64,000 bases of DNA from DATKPC01 sp035524275 (lineage in GTDB: Bacteria; Pseudomonadota; Gammaproteobacteria; Burkholderiales; Burkholderiaceae_F). Location of the stretch: contig DATKPC010000003.1 of NCBI GenBank assembly GCA_035524275.1, positions 1 to 64,000 of the forward strand, read 5' to 3'. Below, one piece after another: positions 8,288 to 17,487 of this stretch. The translations under genes and the position numbers were made by a program. Positions within the stretch are counted from its first letter, which is position 1. Every line of letters starts with the position of its first letter. The notes beneath the pieces were generated by a model. That model ran no database searches. It saw only the letters and a program-made list of their open reading frames with translations, and had not been told where the DNA came from.

Positions 8288-9192
8288 CGCCGCGTTGCCC
8301 CGCGGTGATCGAGCGTGCGCTCGATCACGGCCAGGAAGTCGGCCGTGTCGAGCATCGGCAGCGCCGCCGGATCGGCGACGCCCAGCCCGCGCCAGACCTC
8401 GAGTGCGTCGCCGCAGGCGCCGAACCGCGCGATCCGCTCGCCGAGCGCGGCGTGTTCGGCGACGAGCGTCTCGAGCGCGAACGGCTGTCTCGCCTCCGCG
8501 GCGTCCAGCGCCGCGACGGCCGCCGCGCGAAAAGCCGCGATGTCGTCGGGCACGAGGCGTTGCGCGTCGCCCAGCGCGTAGCGATGCTTGCCGCCGACGG
8601 TGCGCCAGACGAGCGCGCGATCGCGCGAATCGAATTCCTCGACGCCGTGGACGGTCTCGATGACTTCGGGGCCGGACATCCCGAGCCGGCCTTCCTCGCT
8701 CATGATGACGAGGTCGCAACAGCGCGCGACGAGGCCCATGCCGCCGAAGCACCCGGTCGTGCCGCCGATCAGCGCGAGGACGGGGATGCCGGCGACACGT
8801 GCATCGAGCAGCGCCCGCATCGTCTCCGAGACCCCGATAAGGCCGGCGTTGGCTTCGTGCAGCCGCACGCCACCGGACTCCAGCAGAAGCAGGACGGCCG
8901 CCGGTCGCTCGTCGAGCGCACGCTCCAGCAGGCCCGTGAGCTTCGCGCCGTGGACCTCGCCGACGGCGCCGCCCATGAAGCGGCCCTCCTGCGAGGCCGC
9001 GAGCACGGCGCGGCCCGCGAGCGTTCCGCGCCCGACGACGACGCCGTCGTCGAACGCGACCGGAAGGTCGAGCCGCGGCAGGTGCGGACTCGTCGCGCGC
9101 TCGGCCGGCGGCAGCAGTTCGCGCAGCGAGCCGGCATCCAGGACGCCGGCGAGGCGCTGGCGCGCCGTCGCTTCGTAGTAGCTCTGCGCCAT
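8284..9192 (-). CDS. mdcD: MdcD, malonate decarboxylase beta subunit
   Basis: This 302-residue protein begins MAQSYYEATARQRLAGVLDA and follows the MdcD pattern: FMGGAVGEVHGAKLTGLLER, then LLLLESGGVRLHEANAGLIG, then the crotonase-type glycine loop GGTTGCFGGMGLVARCCD and LGMSGPEVIET. It forms the decarboxylating module with MdcE. The mdcC stop lies 29 nt upstream, and its own stop overlaps the mdcE start by 4 bp. Confidence 0.95.
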   Translation of the reverse strand: MAQSYYEATARQRLAGVLDAGSLRELLPPAERATSPHLPRLDLPVAFDDGVVVGRGTLAGRAVLAASQEGRFMGGAVGEVHGAKLTGLLERALDERPAAVLLLLESGGVRLHEANAGLIGVSETMRALLDARVAGIPVLALIGGTTGCFGGMGLVARCCDLVIMSEEGRLGMSGPEVIETVHGVEEFDSRDRALVWRTVGGKHRYALGDAQRLVPDDIAAFRAAAVAALDAAEARQPFALETLVAEHAALGERIARFGACGDALEVWRGLGVADPAALPMLDTADFLAVIERTLDHRGATRR

Positions 9193-9221
9193 CGCCGGAG
9201 TGCTCGCCGCGCGCCCGCCGC

Positions 9222-9539
9222 TCAGCGAGGCGCCGCGCGGTATTCCTCGATCGCCTGGTCGAGGCGCAGGCTCACGACGGCCGGCGTCGCGCCGACGTCG
9301 TTGATCGAGATCCGGACGTCGGCGGCCTGCGCGCGCTCGACGAAATCGTCGAGGACGGCGCGCCAGACGATGCCGAATCCCTGCGCCGCCGTGCTCACCT
9401 CGACGCGGCAGGCGCCGTCCAGGTCCGCGTGCTCGACGAGGACCTCGAGGTTCCCCGACGCGACGACTCCGACGACGACCGGCGCCGCACGCAGCGGGCG
9501 CGGCGCGGACGCCTGGAAGTCGAACTGCAGGGTTTCCAT
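9222..9539 (-). CDS. mdcC: MdcC, malonate decarboxylase delta subunit (acyl carrier protein)
   Basis: This 105-residue acyl carrier begins METLQFDFQASAPRPLRAAP. The conserved VVASGNLEVLVEHADLDG segment holds the serine that in this family carries the phosphoribosyl-dephospho-CoA group, and the C-terminal strand is VRISINDVGATPAVVSLRLDQA. The carrier needs MdcB and MdcG for its cofactor; only MdcB is found in this window. It lies 65 nt downstream of mdcA and 29 nt upstream of mdcD. The length matches the family. Confidence 0.94.
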   Translation of the reverse strand: METLQFDFQASAPRPLRAAPVVVGVVASGNLEVLVEHADLDGACRVEVSTAAQGFGIVWRAVLDDFVERAQAADVRISINDVGATPAVVSLRLDQAIEEYRAAPR

Positions 9540-9604
9540 GGGGCGATGATAGCGGTGCTCGACGTCGCGGCGGCCGGTGGCGGAAGGCGGGTCGTCGAGG
9601 CCGG

Positions 9605-11296
9605 CTACCAGTTCCGGAATCGCCGCGGCGGGTCGTAGAGGCCGCCCGAGGCGCGGACCAGGTCCTTGATCGAACGCGCGGCGAGCAGGTCGCGCGTCGC
9701 CTGGCGCTTGTCGATCCCGAGGTCCTCGGCGCGTCGGATCGCGCCGCGCGCGCGCAGCGCGGCCACCGCGTCGCGATCGCGCGCCAGTCCGACCGGCGTG
9801 TAGCCGGCGACGCCGCGTATCGCCTGCTCGCGCTCGCCGTCGTTGCGGCACAGCAGCAGGTTCGCGATGCCCTCCTCGGTCACGACGTGCGTCACGTCGT
9901 CGCCGTAGATCATGACCGGCGGCAGCGGCATTCGCGCGCTGCGCGCGAGCTCCCAAGCGTCGAGGCGCTCGACGAACGCGGGCTCCATGTGCTCGCGGTA
10001 GGTCTCGACCATCTGGACGACGAGCTTGCGGCCGCGCGGCATCGCAGTGCCGTCGGCGCCGGCGCCGGACTCCGACCCGCAGGCCGATCCGCGCGCCTCC
10101 TCGCCCGCCTGCAACCAGGCCGGACTCGCATGCCGGCGCCCGCGGGCGTCCGCGCCCATGTTCGGTGCCCCGCCGAAGCCGGAGATGCGGTCGCGCGTCG
10201 CGGTCGAGCTGTTGCCGGCGAGGTCGATCTGCAGCGTCGAGCCGATGAACAGGTCGCAGGCGTAGTGGCCCGCGGCCTGGCAGAGCGCGCGATTGGACCG
10301 CATCGAGCCGTCGGGGCCGGTGAAGAAGACGTCGGGCCGCGCCGCGATGTAGGCCTCCATCCCGAGCTCGGACCCGAACGAATGGACCGATTCGACGAAT
10401 CCCGCCTCGATCGCCGGGATCAGCGCCGGATGCGGGTTGAGCGCCCAATGGCGGCAGATGCTTCCCTTCAGGCCGAGCGACGCGGCGTAGGTCGGCAGCA
10501 GCAGCTCGATCGCCGCCGTGTCGAAGCCGATCCCGTGGTTCAGCCGCTGGATGCCGTACGCGGCGTAGATGCCCTTGATCACGAGCATCGCCATCAGGAC
10601 CTGGATCTCCGAGATCTGCGCCGGGTCGCGCGTGAAGAGCGGCTCGATCGCGTGCGGCCGCGGGCTGCGGACGACGAAGTCGACCCAGTCGGCGGGAATG
10701 TCGACGCGCGGCAGGCGATCGACGATCTCGTTGACCTGCGCGACCACGATGCCGCTCTTGAACGCGGTCGCCTCGACGATCACCGGGGTGTCCTCGGTGT
10801 TGGGGCCGGTATAGAGGTTGCCCGAGCGGTCGGCGGCCTGCGCGGCGACCAGTGCGACGCGCGGCGTCAGGTCGATGACGTAGCGCGCGAAGAGCTCCAG
10901 GTAGGTGTGGATCGCGCCGATCGCGATCCGGCCGCCAGCCACGAGGCGCGCGAGGCGCGCGCCCTGCGGGCCGGAGAACGAGAAGTCGAGGCGCGAGGCG
11001 ATCCCGCGCTCGAACACGTCGAGGTGTTCCGGCAGCGCCAGCACCGACTGCACCATGTGGAGGTCGCGCACCTGCGACGGATCGAGCGCGGCAAGCGCCG
11101 CGGCGAGGAAGTCGGCCTGCTTCTGGTTGTTGCCCTCGATGCAGACGCGGTCGCCGTTCTCGATGACCGCGGCGAGCAGGCGGCCGACGGCCGCCGCTTC
11201 CACGACCCGGCCGTCGAGCGCCGCGCCGAGCGCGGCGCGGGCCCGCTCGAGCCGCCGCGAGCGGCCGGCGGCCTGCGTGTTCCACGCGGTCGTCAT
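9605..11296 (-). CDS. mdcA: MdcA, malonate decarboxylase alpha subunit (acetyl-S-ACP:malonate ACP transferase)
   Basis: This 563-residue CoA-transferase-like subunit swaps malonate for acetate on the carrier. Motifs include VCIEGNNQKQADFLAAAL, FKSGIVVAQVNEIVDRLPRV, IGFDTAAIELLLPTYA, SGFGGAPNMGADARGRRH and VTHVVTEEGIANLL. Around residues 400-425 there is a low-complexity stretch (ACGSESGAGADG) that looks like a small family-atypical insertion. The start was fixed by the 4-bp overlap with the ptrB stop (ATGA at 11293-11296), so mdcA is translationally coupled to a peptidase gene, which is unusual. Confidence 0.95.
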   Translation of the reverse strand: MTTAWNTQAAGRSRRLERARAALGAALDGRVVEAAAVGRLLAAVIENGDRVCIEGNNQKQADFLAAALAALDPSQVRDLHMVQSVLALPEHLDVFERGIASRLDFSFSGPQGARLARLVAGGRIAIGAIHTYLELFARYVIDLTPRVALVAAQAADRSGNLYTGPNTEDTPVIVEATAFKSGIVVAQVNEIVDRLPRVDIPADWVDFVVRSPRPHAIEPLFTRDPAQISEIQVLMAMLVIKGIYAAYGIQRLNHGIGFDTAAIELLLPTYAASLGLKGSICRHWALNPHPALIPAIEAGFVESVHSFGSELGMEAYIAARPDVFFTGPDGSMRSNRALCQAAGHYACDLFIGSTLQIDLAGNSSTATRDRISGFGGAPNMGADARGRRHASPAWLQAGEEARGSACGSESGAGADGTAMPRGRKLVVQMVETYREHMEPAFVERLDAWELARSARMPLPPVMIYGDDVTHVVTEEGIANLLLCRNDGEREQAIRGVAGYTPVGLARDRDAVAALRARGAIRRAEDLGIDKRQATRDLLAARSIKDLVRASGGLYDPPRRFRNW

Positions 11297-13356
11297 CGCT
11301 CGATGCCGAGGAGGCGGAAGATGAACGCGTATTCCAGCGCCGTGTCGCGGAAGCGCTGGAAGCGGCCGGACTTGCCGCCGTGGCCCGCCGACATGTCGAC
11401 GCTGAAGACCAGTGGATTGTCGTCCGTGCGCAGCGCGCGCAGCCGCGCGACCCATTTGGCCGGCTCGAAATACTGCACCTGCGAATCCCACAGGCCGGTG
11501 ATCACGAGCATCGCCGGATAGGCCTGCGCACGTACGTTGTCGTACGGCGAATACGACAGCATGCCGTCGTAGTCGGCCTTCCTGCGCGGGTCGCCCCACT
11601 CGTCGTACTCGTTCGTCGTCAGCGGGATGCTTTCGTCGAGCATCGTCGTGACGACGTCGACGAACGGGACGTAGGCGACGATCGCGCGAAAGTCGGCCGG
11701 CGCCATGTTCGCGACGGCGCCCACCAGCAGGCCGCCGGCGCTGCCGCCCTGCGCGACGACCTTGTCGCGGGCGCCGTAGCCCTGGCGCACGAGGTGGCGC
11801 GTCGCGTCGATGAAGTCGGTGAACGAGTTCATCTTGTGCCGAAGGCGGCCCGCCTCGTACCAGGCGCGCCCGAGTTCCTGTCCGCCGCGGACGTGGGCGA
11901 TGGCGACGACGAAGCCGCGATCGAGCAGGCTCACCCAGCTCGAACGGAACGTCGGGTCGACGCACAGGCCGTAGGCGCCGTAGCCGTAGACGTAGAGCGG
12001 CGCCGTCCCGTCGCGCGGCGTGCCCTTGCGAAACGCCACCGAGACCGGCACGCGCGTGCCGTCGCGCGCCGTCGCGTGCACGTATTCGGTCGCGTAGTTC
12101 GCGGCGTCGAAGCCGCCCAGCACCGGGTCGACCTTCATCAGCGCGCGCACGCCGGTCGATGCGTCGTAGTCGAACGTGGTCCGCGGCGTCGTCAGCGACG
12201 AGTAGACGTAGCGCACGACCGGATTGTCGATCTCCGGCGTGTCGACGAGCATCATCGCGTAGGCCGGCTCGTCGGCGTCGATGACGGTGTCGGCGGCGCC
12301 TCCCCACGGGCGGATCCGTATCTTCAGCAGGCCGCCGGAGCGCTCGTTGACCGCGAGGAACCCGGTCGAGACCTCGTAGCCGTCCACATAGGCGTCGGCG
12401 CGATGCGCGACGATGTCGCGCCACGCACCCTTGTCGGCGCAATGCGCGATCGGCACCCGCACGATCCGGAAGTTCGGCGCTTCGAAGTTGGTCCGGATGA
12501 TGAAGTCGTCGCCCAGGTGCTCGACGTCGTATTCGTGGTCGGTCTCGCGCGGCAGTACCGGGCGGAAGCGCAGCTGCGCGTCGGCCGCGTCGGCGTAGAG
12601 CCATTCGCTCTGCTGCGTGCTGTGCAGCGCGATCAGCAGGTAGCGCTCCGAGCGGCTGCGGCCGATGCTCACGTAGTAGCTGTCGTCCTGCTCCTCGTAG
12701 ACCAGCGCGTCGCGCGCCGGATCGGCGCCGAGCTCGTGCCGGCGGACGCGCACCGACAGCAGCGTCACCGGGTCCTTCTCGACGTACAGCAGCGTGCGGT
12801 TGTCCGCGGCCCAGACGATTTCCGGCTCGACGTTCGGCACGGCGTCCGGCAACACGGCGCCGGTCTGCAGGTCCTTGACGTGGAGCGTGTACTGGCGCCG
12901 CCCGTTCGTGTCGATCGTGAACGCCAGCAGCCGCCCGTCCGGGCTGACATCGGTATCGCCGATCTGGAAGTACTCGTGGCCGACCGCCATCGCGTTGCCG
13001 TCGAGCATCACCTCCTCCGGCGCGCTCATTGCTCCGCGGCGGCGCGCGTACACCGGATGCTCGCGTCCCGGCTCGTAGCGCGCGTAGTACCAGGCGCCGC
13101 GCTGCCGGACGGGGACGCTGGAGTCGTCGGGCTTCAGGCGCGCGACGAGTTCGTCGAAGAGGCGCTGCTGCAGCGGCGCGACCGGTGCCATCCAGGCGTC
13201 GCGAAAGGCGTTCTCGCGCTCCAGGTAGTCGAGCACCTCGCGCGACTCCCGCGTGTCGTCGCGCAGCCAGTAGTAGTCGTCGGTGCGGGTGCCGTTGGGC
13301 GACTCCACCGCGTGCGGGCGGCGCGCCGCCGCCGGAGGGATCGGTTTCTCGCTCAT
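11293..13356 (-). CDS. ptrB: Oligopeptidase B-like S9A serine peptidase
   Basis: This 687-residue protein has the two-part prolyl-oligopeptidase build. An N-terminal beta-propeller (about residues 30-400; start RTDDYYWLRDDTR, then NGRRQYTLHVKDLQTG) precedes a C-terminal alpha/beta hydrolase. The catalytic triad candidates are Ser in GGSAGGLLVGA (about 537), Asp in GLWDSQVQYFEP (about 623) and His in SAGHGGKSGRF (about 657). The start MSEKPIPPAAARRPH and YDWLRD-like motif fit oligopeptidase B, a cytosolic trypsin-like peptidase for short basic peptides. It overlaps the genes on both sides by 4 bp. Confidence 0.92.
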   Translation of the reverse strand: MSEKPIPPAAARRPHAVESPNGTRTDDYYWLRDDTRESREVLDYLERENAFRDAWMAPVAPLQQRLFDELVARLKPDDSSVPVRQRGAWYYARYEPGREHPVYARRRGAMSAPEEVMLDGNAMAVGHEYFQIGDTDVSPDGRLLAFTIDTNGRRQYTLHVKDLQTGAVLPDAVPNVEPEIVWAADNRTLLYVEKDPVTLLSVRVRRHELGADPARDALVYEEQDDSYYVSIGRSRSERYLLIALHSTQQSEWLYADAADAQLRFRPVLPRETDHEYDVEHLGDDFIIRTNFEAPNFRIVRVPIAHCADKGAWRDIVAHRADAYVDGYEVSTGFLAVNERSGGLLKIRIRPWGGAADTVIDADEPAYAMMLVDTPEIDNPVVRYVYSSLTTPRTTFDYDASTGVRALMKVDPVLGGFDAANYATEYVHATARDGTRVPVSVAFRKGTPRDGTAPLYVYGYGAYGLCVDPTFRSSWVSLLDRGFVVAIAHVRGGQELGRAWYEAGRLRHKMNSFTDFIDATRHLVRQGYGARDKVVAQGGSAGGLLVGAVANMAPADFRAIVAYVPFVDVVTTMLDESIPLTTNEYDEWGDPRRKADYDGMLSYSPYDNVRAQAYPAMLVITGLWDSQVQYFEPAKWVARLRALRTDDNPLVFSVDMSAGHGGKSGRFQRFRDTALEYAFIFRLLGIER

Positions 13357-15368
13357 GCCGGTTTTTCCAGGTGCCGCCCGATGAAGTCGAACACGGCGTC
13401 ATACCACTGCACGATGTTGCCCGGTTTCAGGATCCAATGATTCTCGTCCGGGAAGACCAGCAACTCGGACTCGACGCCGTGATACTGCAGCGCCTCGAAG
13501 AGCATCAACGCCTCGCCGATCGGGCAGCGATAGTCGCGCTCGCCGTGGATGATCAGCGTCGGCGTCCTCCAGTGCCGCAGGCCCGTCCACGGCGCGTAGC
13601 GGTCGAAGGACGCCTGGTCCGCATACGGGTCGAGGCCCCCCATCTCCAGGTACCACCAGGGCGGATGATCCGTCACGCCGGTGAACGTGGCCATGCCGAC
13701 GATGCTGGCGTGCGTGACGAGGCACCGGAAACGCCGCGTCTGCGTCCCGATCCAGTTCGTCATGTAGCCGCCGAACGAGCCGCCCATCGCCATCATCCGC
13801 TGCGGGTCGATGTCCGGCCGCGCGGCGAGCGCGTCGGCGAACGCCATCAGGTCCTCGTAGCACTGCGCGCCCCAGGTGTTGCCCCAGATGCCCTGGATCC
13901 AGGCCTGCCCGAAGCCGGTCGAACCGCGCGGATTCGGCAGCGCGACCGCGTACCCGGCCGCCACCGCGATGAGCGGATTCCAGCGCCAGTGCCAGCCGTC
14001 GCCCCACATGCCGATCGGGCCGCCGTGGATCCACAGCAGCGTCGGCAGCTTGCCGCGGGCGCCGCGCGGCTTCACCAGGACGCCGTGTACCGGCGCGCCA
14101 TCGGTGGAGGCGATCCGCATCGTCTCGACCTCGGCCCACGCCGATGCGTCACCGGTGTCGAAGCCGGAGAGCGCGGCGAGGGGCCGCGGCGTCGCGTCGC
14201 CGACCGCGTCGCAGACGAACGTTTCCGGCGGCGACAGCAGCGTCGAGCGGACGCCGGCGATGCGGCCGTCGGCGAGCAGCCGGCAGCCGTCGTGCGTGCC
14301 GCCCCGACCGTCCCCGCCCGCCCCGAGGCGCTCGACGGACCCGCTGTCGAGCTCGATTCGAAACAGCGGGACATGGCCGTCGTCGTCCGCCGTCACGATC
14401 AGGGCGCGACCGTCGCCAGTCCAGTCTTCGACGTGCGGCCAGCGGTCCCAGGCCGCGCCGATGTCGCGTTCGGTGCCGGCGGCGAGGTCGTGGATGACGA
14501 GCGTCGGCCGCTCGACGGACTGCGCCGAGCGGCGGCTGCGAACGGTCGCGAGTCGATCGCCGTCGGGCGAGAAGCGGACCGATTCGCTGCGCACCGCGAC
14601 GCCGGCGCCCAGCAGCGTCGGCACGTCGGTCTGCAGGTCGGCGACCCAGATCGTCCGGTCAAGTTCGCGGTCGGCGCCTGGGGCGTCCGGGGTCACCGCG
14701 ATCCGGCGTCCGTCGGGGGAGACATCGAAATCCGGCTCGATCGCCAGTTCGCAGCCGAATTCCGGCGTCAGGTCGCGCCGGCCTCCGCCCTGCGCGTTGC
14801 AGGCGATCAGGTGCGTCACCGGCCGGTCGCGGCCTTGCTGCAGCCAGTCGTCCCAGTGCCGTACCGGCTGGCGCCGATACCGGCGTCCGCTCGGTCCTTT
14901 CTTGCGGAGTTCCTCGGCGGCCTTGCGCTGGTCCGCGAGCGGGACATCGCGCAGGACCGGGGCCAGGTAGGCAAGGCGGTCGCCCCGCGCCGCGAACTTG
15001 AACGCGTCGACGCCGAGCGGCTCGTCGGTGAGCTGCCGCGGTTCGCCGCCCTCGACCGGCAGGATCCAGACCTGCTTGCGTTTCGCCTCGTCGTCGGCGC
15101 CGGCCGCCTCGCCTTCCGTCGGCCTGCGATCCGACAGGAAGGCCAGCGCGCCGTCATGCCGGAAGCACGGCGCCGAATCGTTGCATTCGCCGCGCGTCAG
15201 CCGCGTCGCCGCGCTGCCGTCGGTGGGGACGCGCCAGATGTCCGACAGGTAGCGGCTGCCGTCGTGCGACAGGCGCTTCACCTCGACGGCGAGCCATCGC
15301 CCATCGGGCGACGGCGTGGCGCGCTCGACGCGACGCAACGCGATGTGGTCGGCGACGCGATAGGTCAC
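13353..15368 (-). CDS. S9 family peptidase (acylaminoacyl/dipeptidyl-peptidase type, S9C)
   Basis: This 671-residue protein starts at GTG 15366-15368 (VTYRVADHIALRRVERATPS), preceded by AGGAG at good spacing; the 25 codons further upstream look non-coding. Its propeller contains repeats such as ATPSPDGRWLAVEV and DVSPDGRRIAV. The hydrolase domain has the nucleophile motif GGSFGGYMTNW (about residue 531), Asp in IHGERDYRCPIG (about 611) and His in FPDENHWILKPG (about 643). It probably trims short peptides in the cytosol, since no signal peptide is seen. Its stop overlaps ptrB by 4 bp. Confidence 0.9.
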   Translation of the reverse strand: MTYRVADHIALRRVERATPSPDGRWLAVEVKRLSHDGSRYLSDIWRVPTDGSAATRLTRGECNDSAPCFRHDGALAFLSDRRPTEGEAAGADDEAKRKQVWILPVEGGEPRQLTDEPLGVDAFKFAARGDRLAYLAPVLRDVPLADQRKAAEELRKKGPSGRRYRRQPVRHWDDWLQQGRDRPVTHLIACNAQGGGRRDLTPEFGCELAIEPDFDVSPDGRRIAVTPDAPGADRELDRTIWVADLQTDVPTLLGAGVAVRSESVRFSPDGDRLATVRSRRSAQSVERPTLVIHDLAAGTERDIGAAWDRWPHVEDWTGDGRALIVTADDDGHVPLFRIELDSGSVERLGAGGDGRGGTHDGCRLLADGRIAGVRSTLLSPPETFVCDAVGDATPRPLAALSGFDTGDASAWAEVETMRIASTDGAPVHGVLVKPRGARGKLPTLLWIHGGPIGMWGDGWHWRWNPLIAVAAGYAVALPNPRGSTGFGQAWIQGIWGNTWGAQCYEDLMAFADALAARPDIDPQRMMAMGGSFGGYMTNWIGTQTRRFRCLVTHASIVGMATFTGVTDHPPWWYLEMGGLDPYADQASFDRYAPWTGLRHWRTPTLIIHGERDYRCPIGEALMLFEALQYHGVESELLVFPDENHWILKPGNIVQWYDAVFDFIGRHLEKPA

Positions 15369-15471
15369 GGGCAGGGCTCCTGGTGGGCCGGAGGGGCGCA
15401 ACGGCGGGCACAACGGCACGTGGAAACGCGGTCGGCGGACCATCCGTCGACGGCGGGTCGCGCGGCGCGCT

Positions 15472-16200
15472 TCAGTACCGGGTCGTCAATTCTGACAGCC
15501 AAGACGGTCCGTGGTCCACGACCCAGGCCTCCAGCGCGTGATCGCGGCCGGAGACGATGAGCGCCGCGAGCAGCAGCAGCGAGACGCCCAGCAGGACCTT
15601 GCCGACGGCGCCGGCGTGCTGCATCCGGCCGCGTAGGCGGACGAACGCGGTGCGCGACAGCAGTCCGACGACGGCGAGCGGCAGGGCCGCGCCGAAACCG
15701 AAGAGCGACATCAGCAGCGCGGTCTGCGGCAAATCATGCCCTTGGCTTGCCAGCGCGATCGCGGCACCGAGCGTCGGGCCGACGCAAGGCGTCCAGACGA
15801 GACCGAGCAGGCCGCCCAGCGCAAACTGGCCCCCGGCACCCGTCGGCGTCAGCCGCGACAACCATGAGGCGCCCGCGGCGTTGAGCTTGGCACTCGCCGC
15901 CGCGAGGCGGCGCTGCATGCCTGCGGAAAGCAGCAGCAATCCGACCAGCGCCAGGATGGCCGCGCCGGCCAGGCGCAGCGTGTCCTGGCCGAAACCGAGC
16001 GCGGATCCCGCCGACGCGATCGCCGTGCCGAGCGCGGCGAAGGAAACGGCGAGTCCGGCCGCAAGGGCCAAGGGGCCCAGGCGATGGGCCGCCCCCGCGC
16101 TCGCCAGAAGGATCGGCACCAGCGGCAGGACACAGGGCGAAAGCGTCGACAGCACACCGGCGAGCAGGCCCAAGGCGTAGGACGCGGCGCCGAAGGTCAT
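15472..16200 (-). CDS. CcdA-family thiol-disulfide transporter (DsbD transmembrane domain)
   Basis: This 242-residue protein is almost wholly membrane helices (about six). It has the CcdA signatures STLSPCVLPLVPILLASAG near the N-terminus and LVWTPCVGPTLGAAIALASQ in the middle, whose two cysteines relay electrons across the inner membrane. CcdA/DsbD proteins pass reductant from cytosolic thioredoxin to periplasmic partners. It follows the exported thioredoxin-like gene by 46 nt on the same strand, a natural donor-acceptor pair. The S9 peptidase gene begins 103 nt further on. Confidence 0.92.
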   Translation of the reverse strand: MTFGAASYALGLLAGVLSTLSPCVLPLVPILLASAGAAHRLGPLALAAGLAVSFAALGTAIASAGSALGFGQDTLRLAGAAILALVGLLLLSAGMQRRLAAASAKLNAAGASWLSRLTPTGAGGQFALGGLLGLVWTPCVGPTLGAAIALASQGHDLPQTALLMSLFGFGAALPLAVVGLLSRTAFVRLRGRMQHAGAVGKVLLGVSLLLLAALIVSGRDHALEAWVVDHGPSWLSELTTRY

Positions 16201-16246
16201 GGCGGTCGCCGCGATGTCGGCTCGCGCTCGCCGCCGCCGTCGCCGC

Positions 16247-16633
16247 TCAGCCCGCCGCCTTCAGCATCAGCGCCTCGATGCCGGCGCGTGTCGTGTCGCC
16301 CACGGAGCGCCCTTCTTCCGTGCGGCCCCGGTACACGATCATCGTCGATTGCATCGTCGCCTTGAACTTCGCGAGCAGCGGCTTGTCATTGTCGAAGTCG
16401 ACGGTAAACAGCGTGTAGTCCTTGAACCGCGGGTCCGCCATCAGCGCCTGCTGGATCGGCTTCTGCGCCTTGCACGTCGGACACCACGGGGCCTGGACGG
16501 CGACGACGATCGGCTTTCCAGCCTCCGCGAGCCGATCGAACTCCGACGCGTCGAACGGCTTGATTCCGGCGGCCAACGCCGCGGATGCGAGAGTCGCCAG
16601 CACGAGTGCGGCGAGGTGACGGAAAAGTGTCAT
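16247..16633 (-). CDS. Exported thioredoxin-like protein (CPTC motif)
   Basis: This 128-residue protein has a clear signal peptide (LFRHLAALVLATLASAALAAG) and a thioredoxin fold. The active site is VQAPWCPTCKAQKPIQQAL, with CPTC instead of CGPC, followed by YTLFTVDFDNDKPLLAKF and the cis-proline region MQSTMIVYRG. It probably acts as a periplasmic thiol reductase fed by the adjacent CcdA protein. The partner substrate, such as cytochrome c or an oxidised protein, cannot be read from the sequence. Confidence 0.88.
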   Translation of the reverse strand: MTLFRHLAALVLATLASAALAAGIKPFDASEFDRLAEAGKPIVVAVQAPWCPTCKAQKPIQQALMADPRFKDYTLFTVDFDNDKPLLAKFKATMQSTMIVYRGRTEEGRSVGDTTRAGIEALMLKAAG

Positions 16634-16777
16634 GAAACCTCCAGGCGGGAAAGTGCCGCGGCCTCGGCTGCTCCTGCGCCGGCACCACGGTAAGTCGCGA
16701 CAGCCGCCAGGGCCTTACAAGCGCTCAGGCCGGCGGCGACGATTCGTTGGACCACGCCGATGCGGTGTCGTGCGCGC

Positions 16778-17107
16778 TCACGCCTTGGCGGTCCGCGGCG
16801 AATTCGCGGGATGCGGAGCGCGGGCGGCGTGGCGTCGCGCGACCCAGTAGGTCGCGCCCTGGTCTCCATAGCGCTCCGCATGCGGCACGCTGTGGCCCAC
16901 CTCGAAGCTGTCGCCCGGTCGCAGGTGGCGCGTCGTCCCGTCGACCGTCAGCCACATGTCGCCCTGCACGACGAGCGCCTTCACCGCGAAAGGATGCACG
17001 TGCTCCTCGACCACGGCGGCCGGCTTCCATTGCCGCTCGAGGACTTCGTCGTAGCCGAGCGCCAGCGCGTCGGACTCGAATTCGCCATAGGTGATCGGAA
17101 GGGTCAT
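16778..17107 (-). CDS. Cupin-domain protein
   Basis: This 109-residue single-domain cupin shows both metal motifs. Motif 1 is EEHVHPFAVKALVVQGDMWL with two histidines and a later Gly, and motif 2 is LRPGDSFEVGHSVPHAERYG. The function is unknown; small cupins of this kind often bind metal and act on or sense small molecules. It is divergent from katG with 380 nt between the starts, so a shared regulatory region is plausible but unproven. The C-terminal tail is basic and probably disordered. Confidence 0.85.
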   Translation of the reverse strand: MTLPITYGEFESDALALGYDEVLERQWKPAAVVEEHVHPFAVKALVVQGDMWLTVDGTTRHLRPGDSFEVGHSVPHAERYGDQGATYWVARRHAARAPHPANSPRTAKA

Positions 17108-17487
17108 CGCTAGCTCCTGTGTCGCGCGGACTGGCCCGCCGCGTGGGCCACCTCTCCGGGGCGGCGGGATGGCATCGGGCCGGTCCGTCGGGAGCGGGGT
17201 TGAAAAGGATAAATCCGGCGGTGGATGCCGTGTCAATGCTCTGCCGCCACGCGACCGCCGCGCACTTCCGGCGAGGCGGGTGGCGTGCTTGCGGTACCCG
17301 GCGGCGAGAAATTCGGGCCGGTTCCTTGACACAAATCTGGCACGCAGGGCGCGACTCGCGCAAGGTGATTCGAGCCGTCGTGATACGAGCAATCGGACCC
17401 GTAGCGAAATGCAATTGGATGCCCGCAGGGCCCGCGCCTAGGATCTTTTTCACGGTGCTGGACCGACCGACTTCGAGGAGAGAGTCC
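17108..17487. other. Cupin-katG divergent intergenic region
   Basis: These 380 nt hold no convincing gene. A perfect TTGACA at 17326-17331 has no matching -10 element at 16-18 nt. The best katG promoter guess is at 17415-17444. I did not find an OxyR-type ATAG-N7-CTAT array by eye. TTGAAAAGGATAAATCC near 17200-17216 is the most AT-rich part and could serve the cupin promoter. Confidence 0.4.
17415..17444 (+). promoter_or_regulatory. Weak candidate sigma-70 promoter for katG
   Basis: TTGGAT at 17415-17420 and TAGGAT at 17439-17444 are separated by 18 nt. The -10 copy ends 43 nt before the katG ATG. Each box matches consensus at only four of six positions. This is a pattern guess without further support. 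Confidence 0.3.

Noticed and set aside
17326..17331. Perfect TTGACA as katG -35 element
   Set aside because: No acceptable -10 sequence occurs 16-18 nt downstream, so the match is likely chance.
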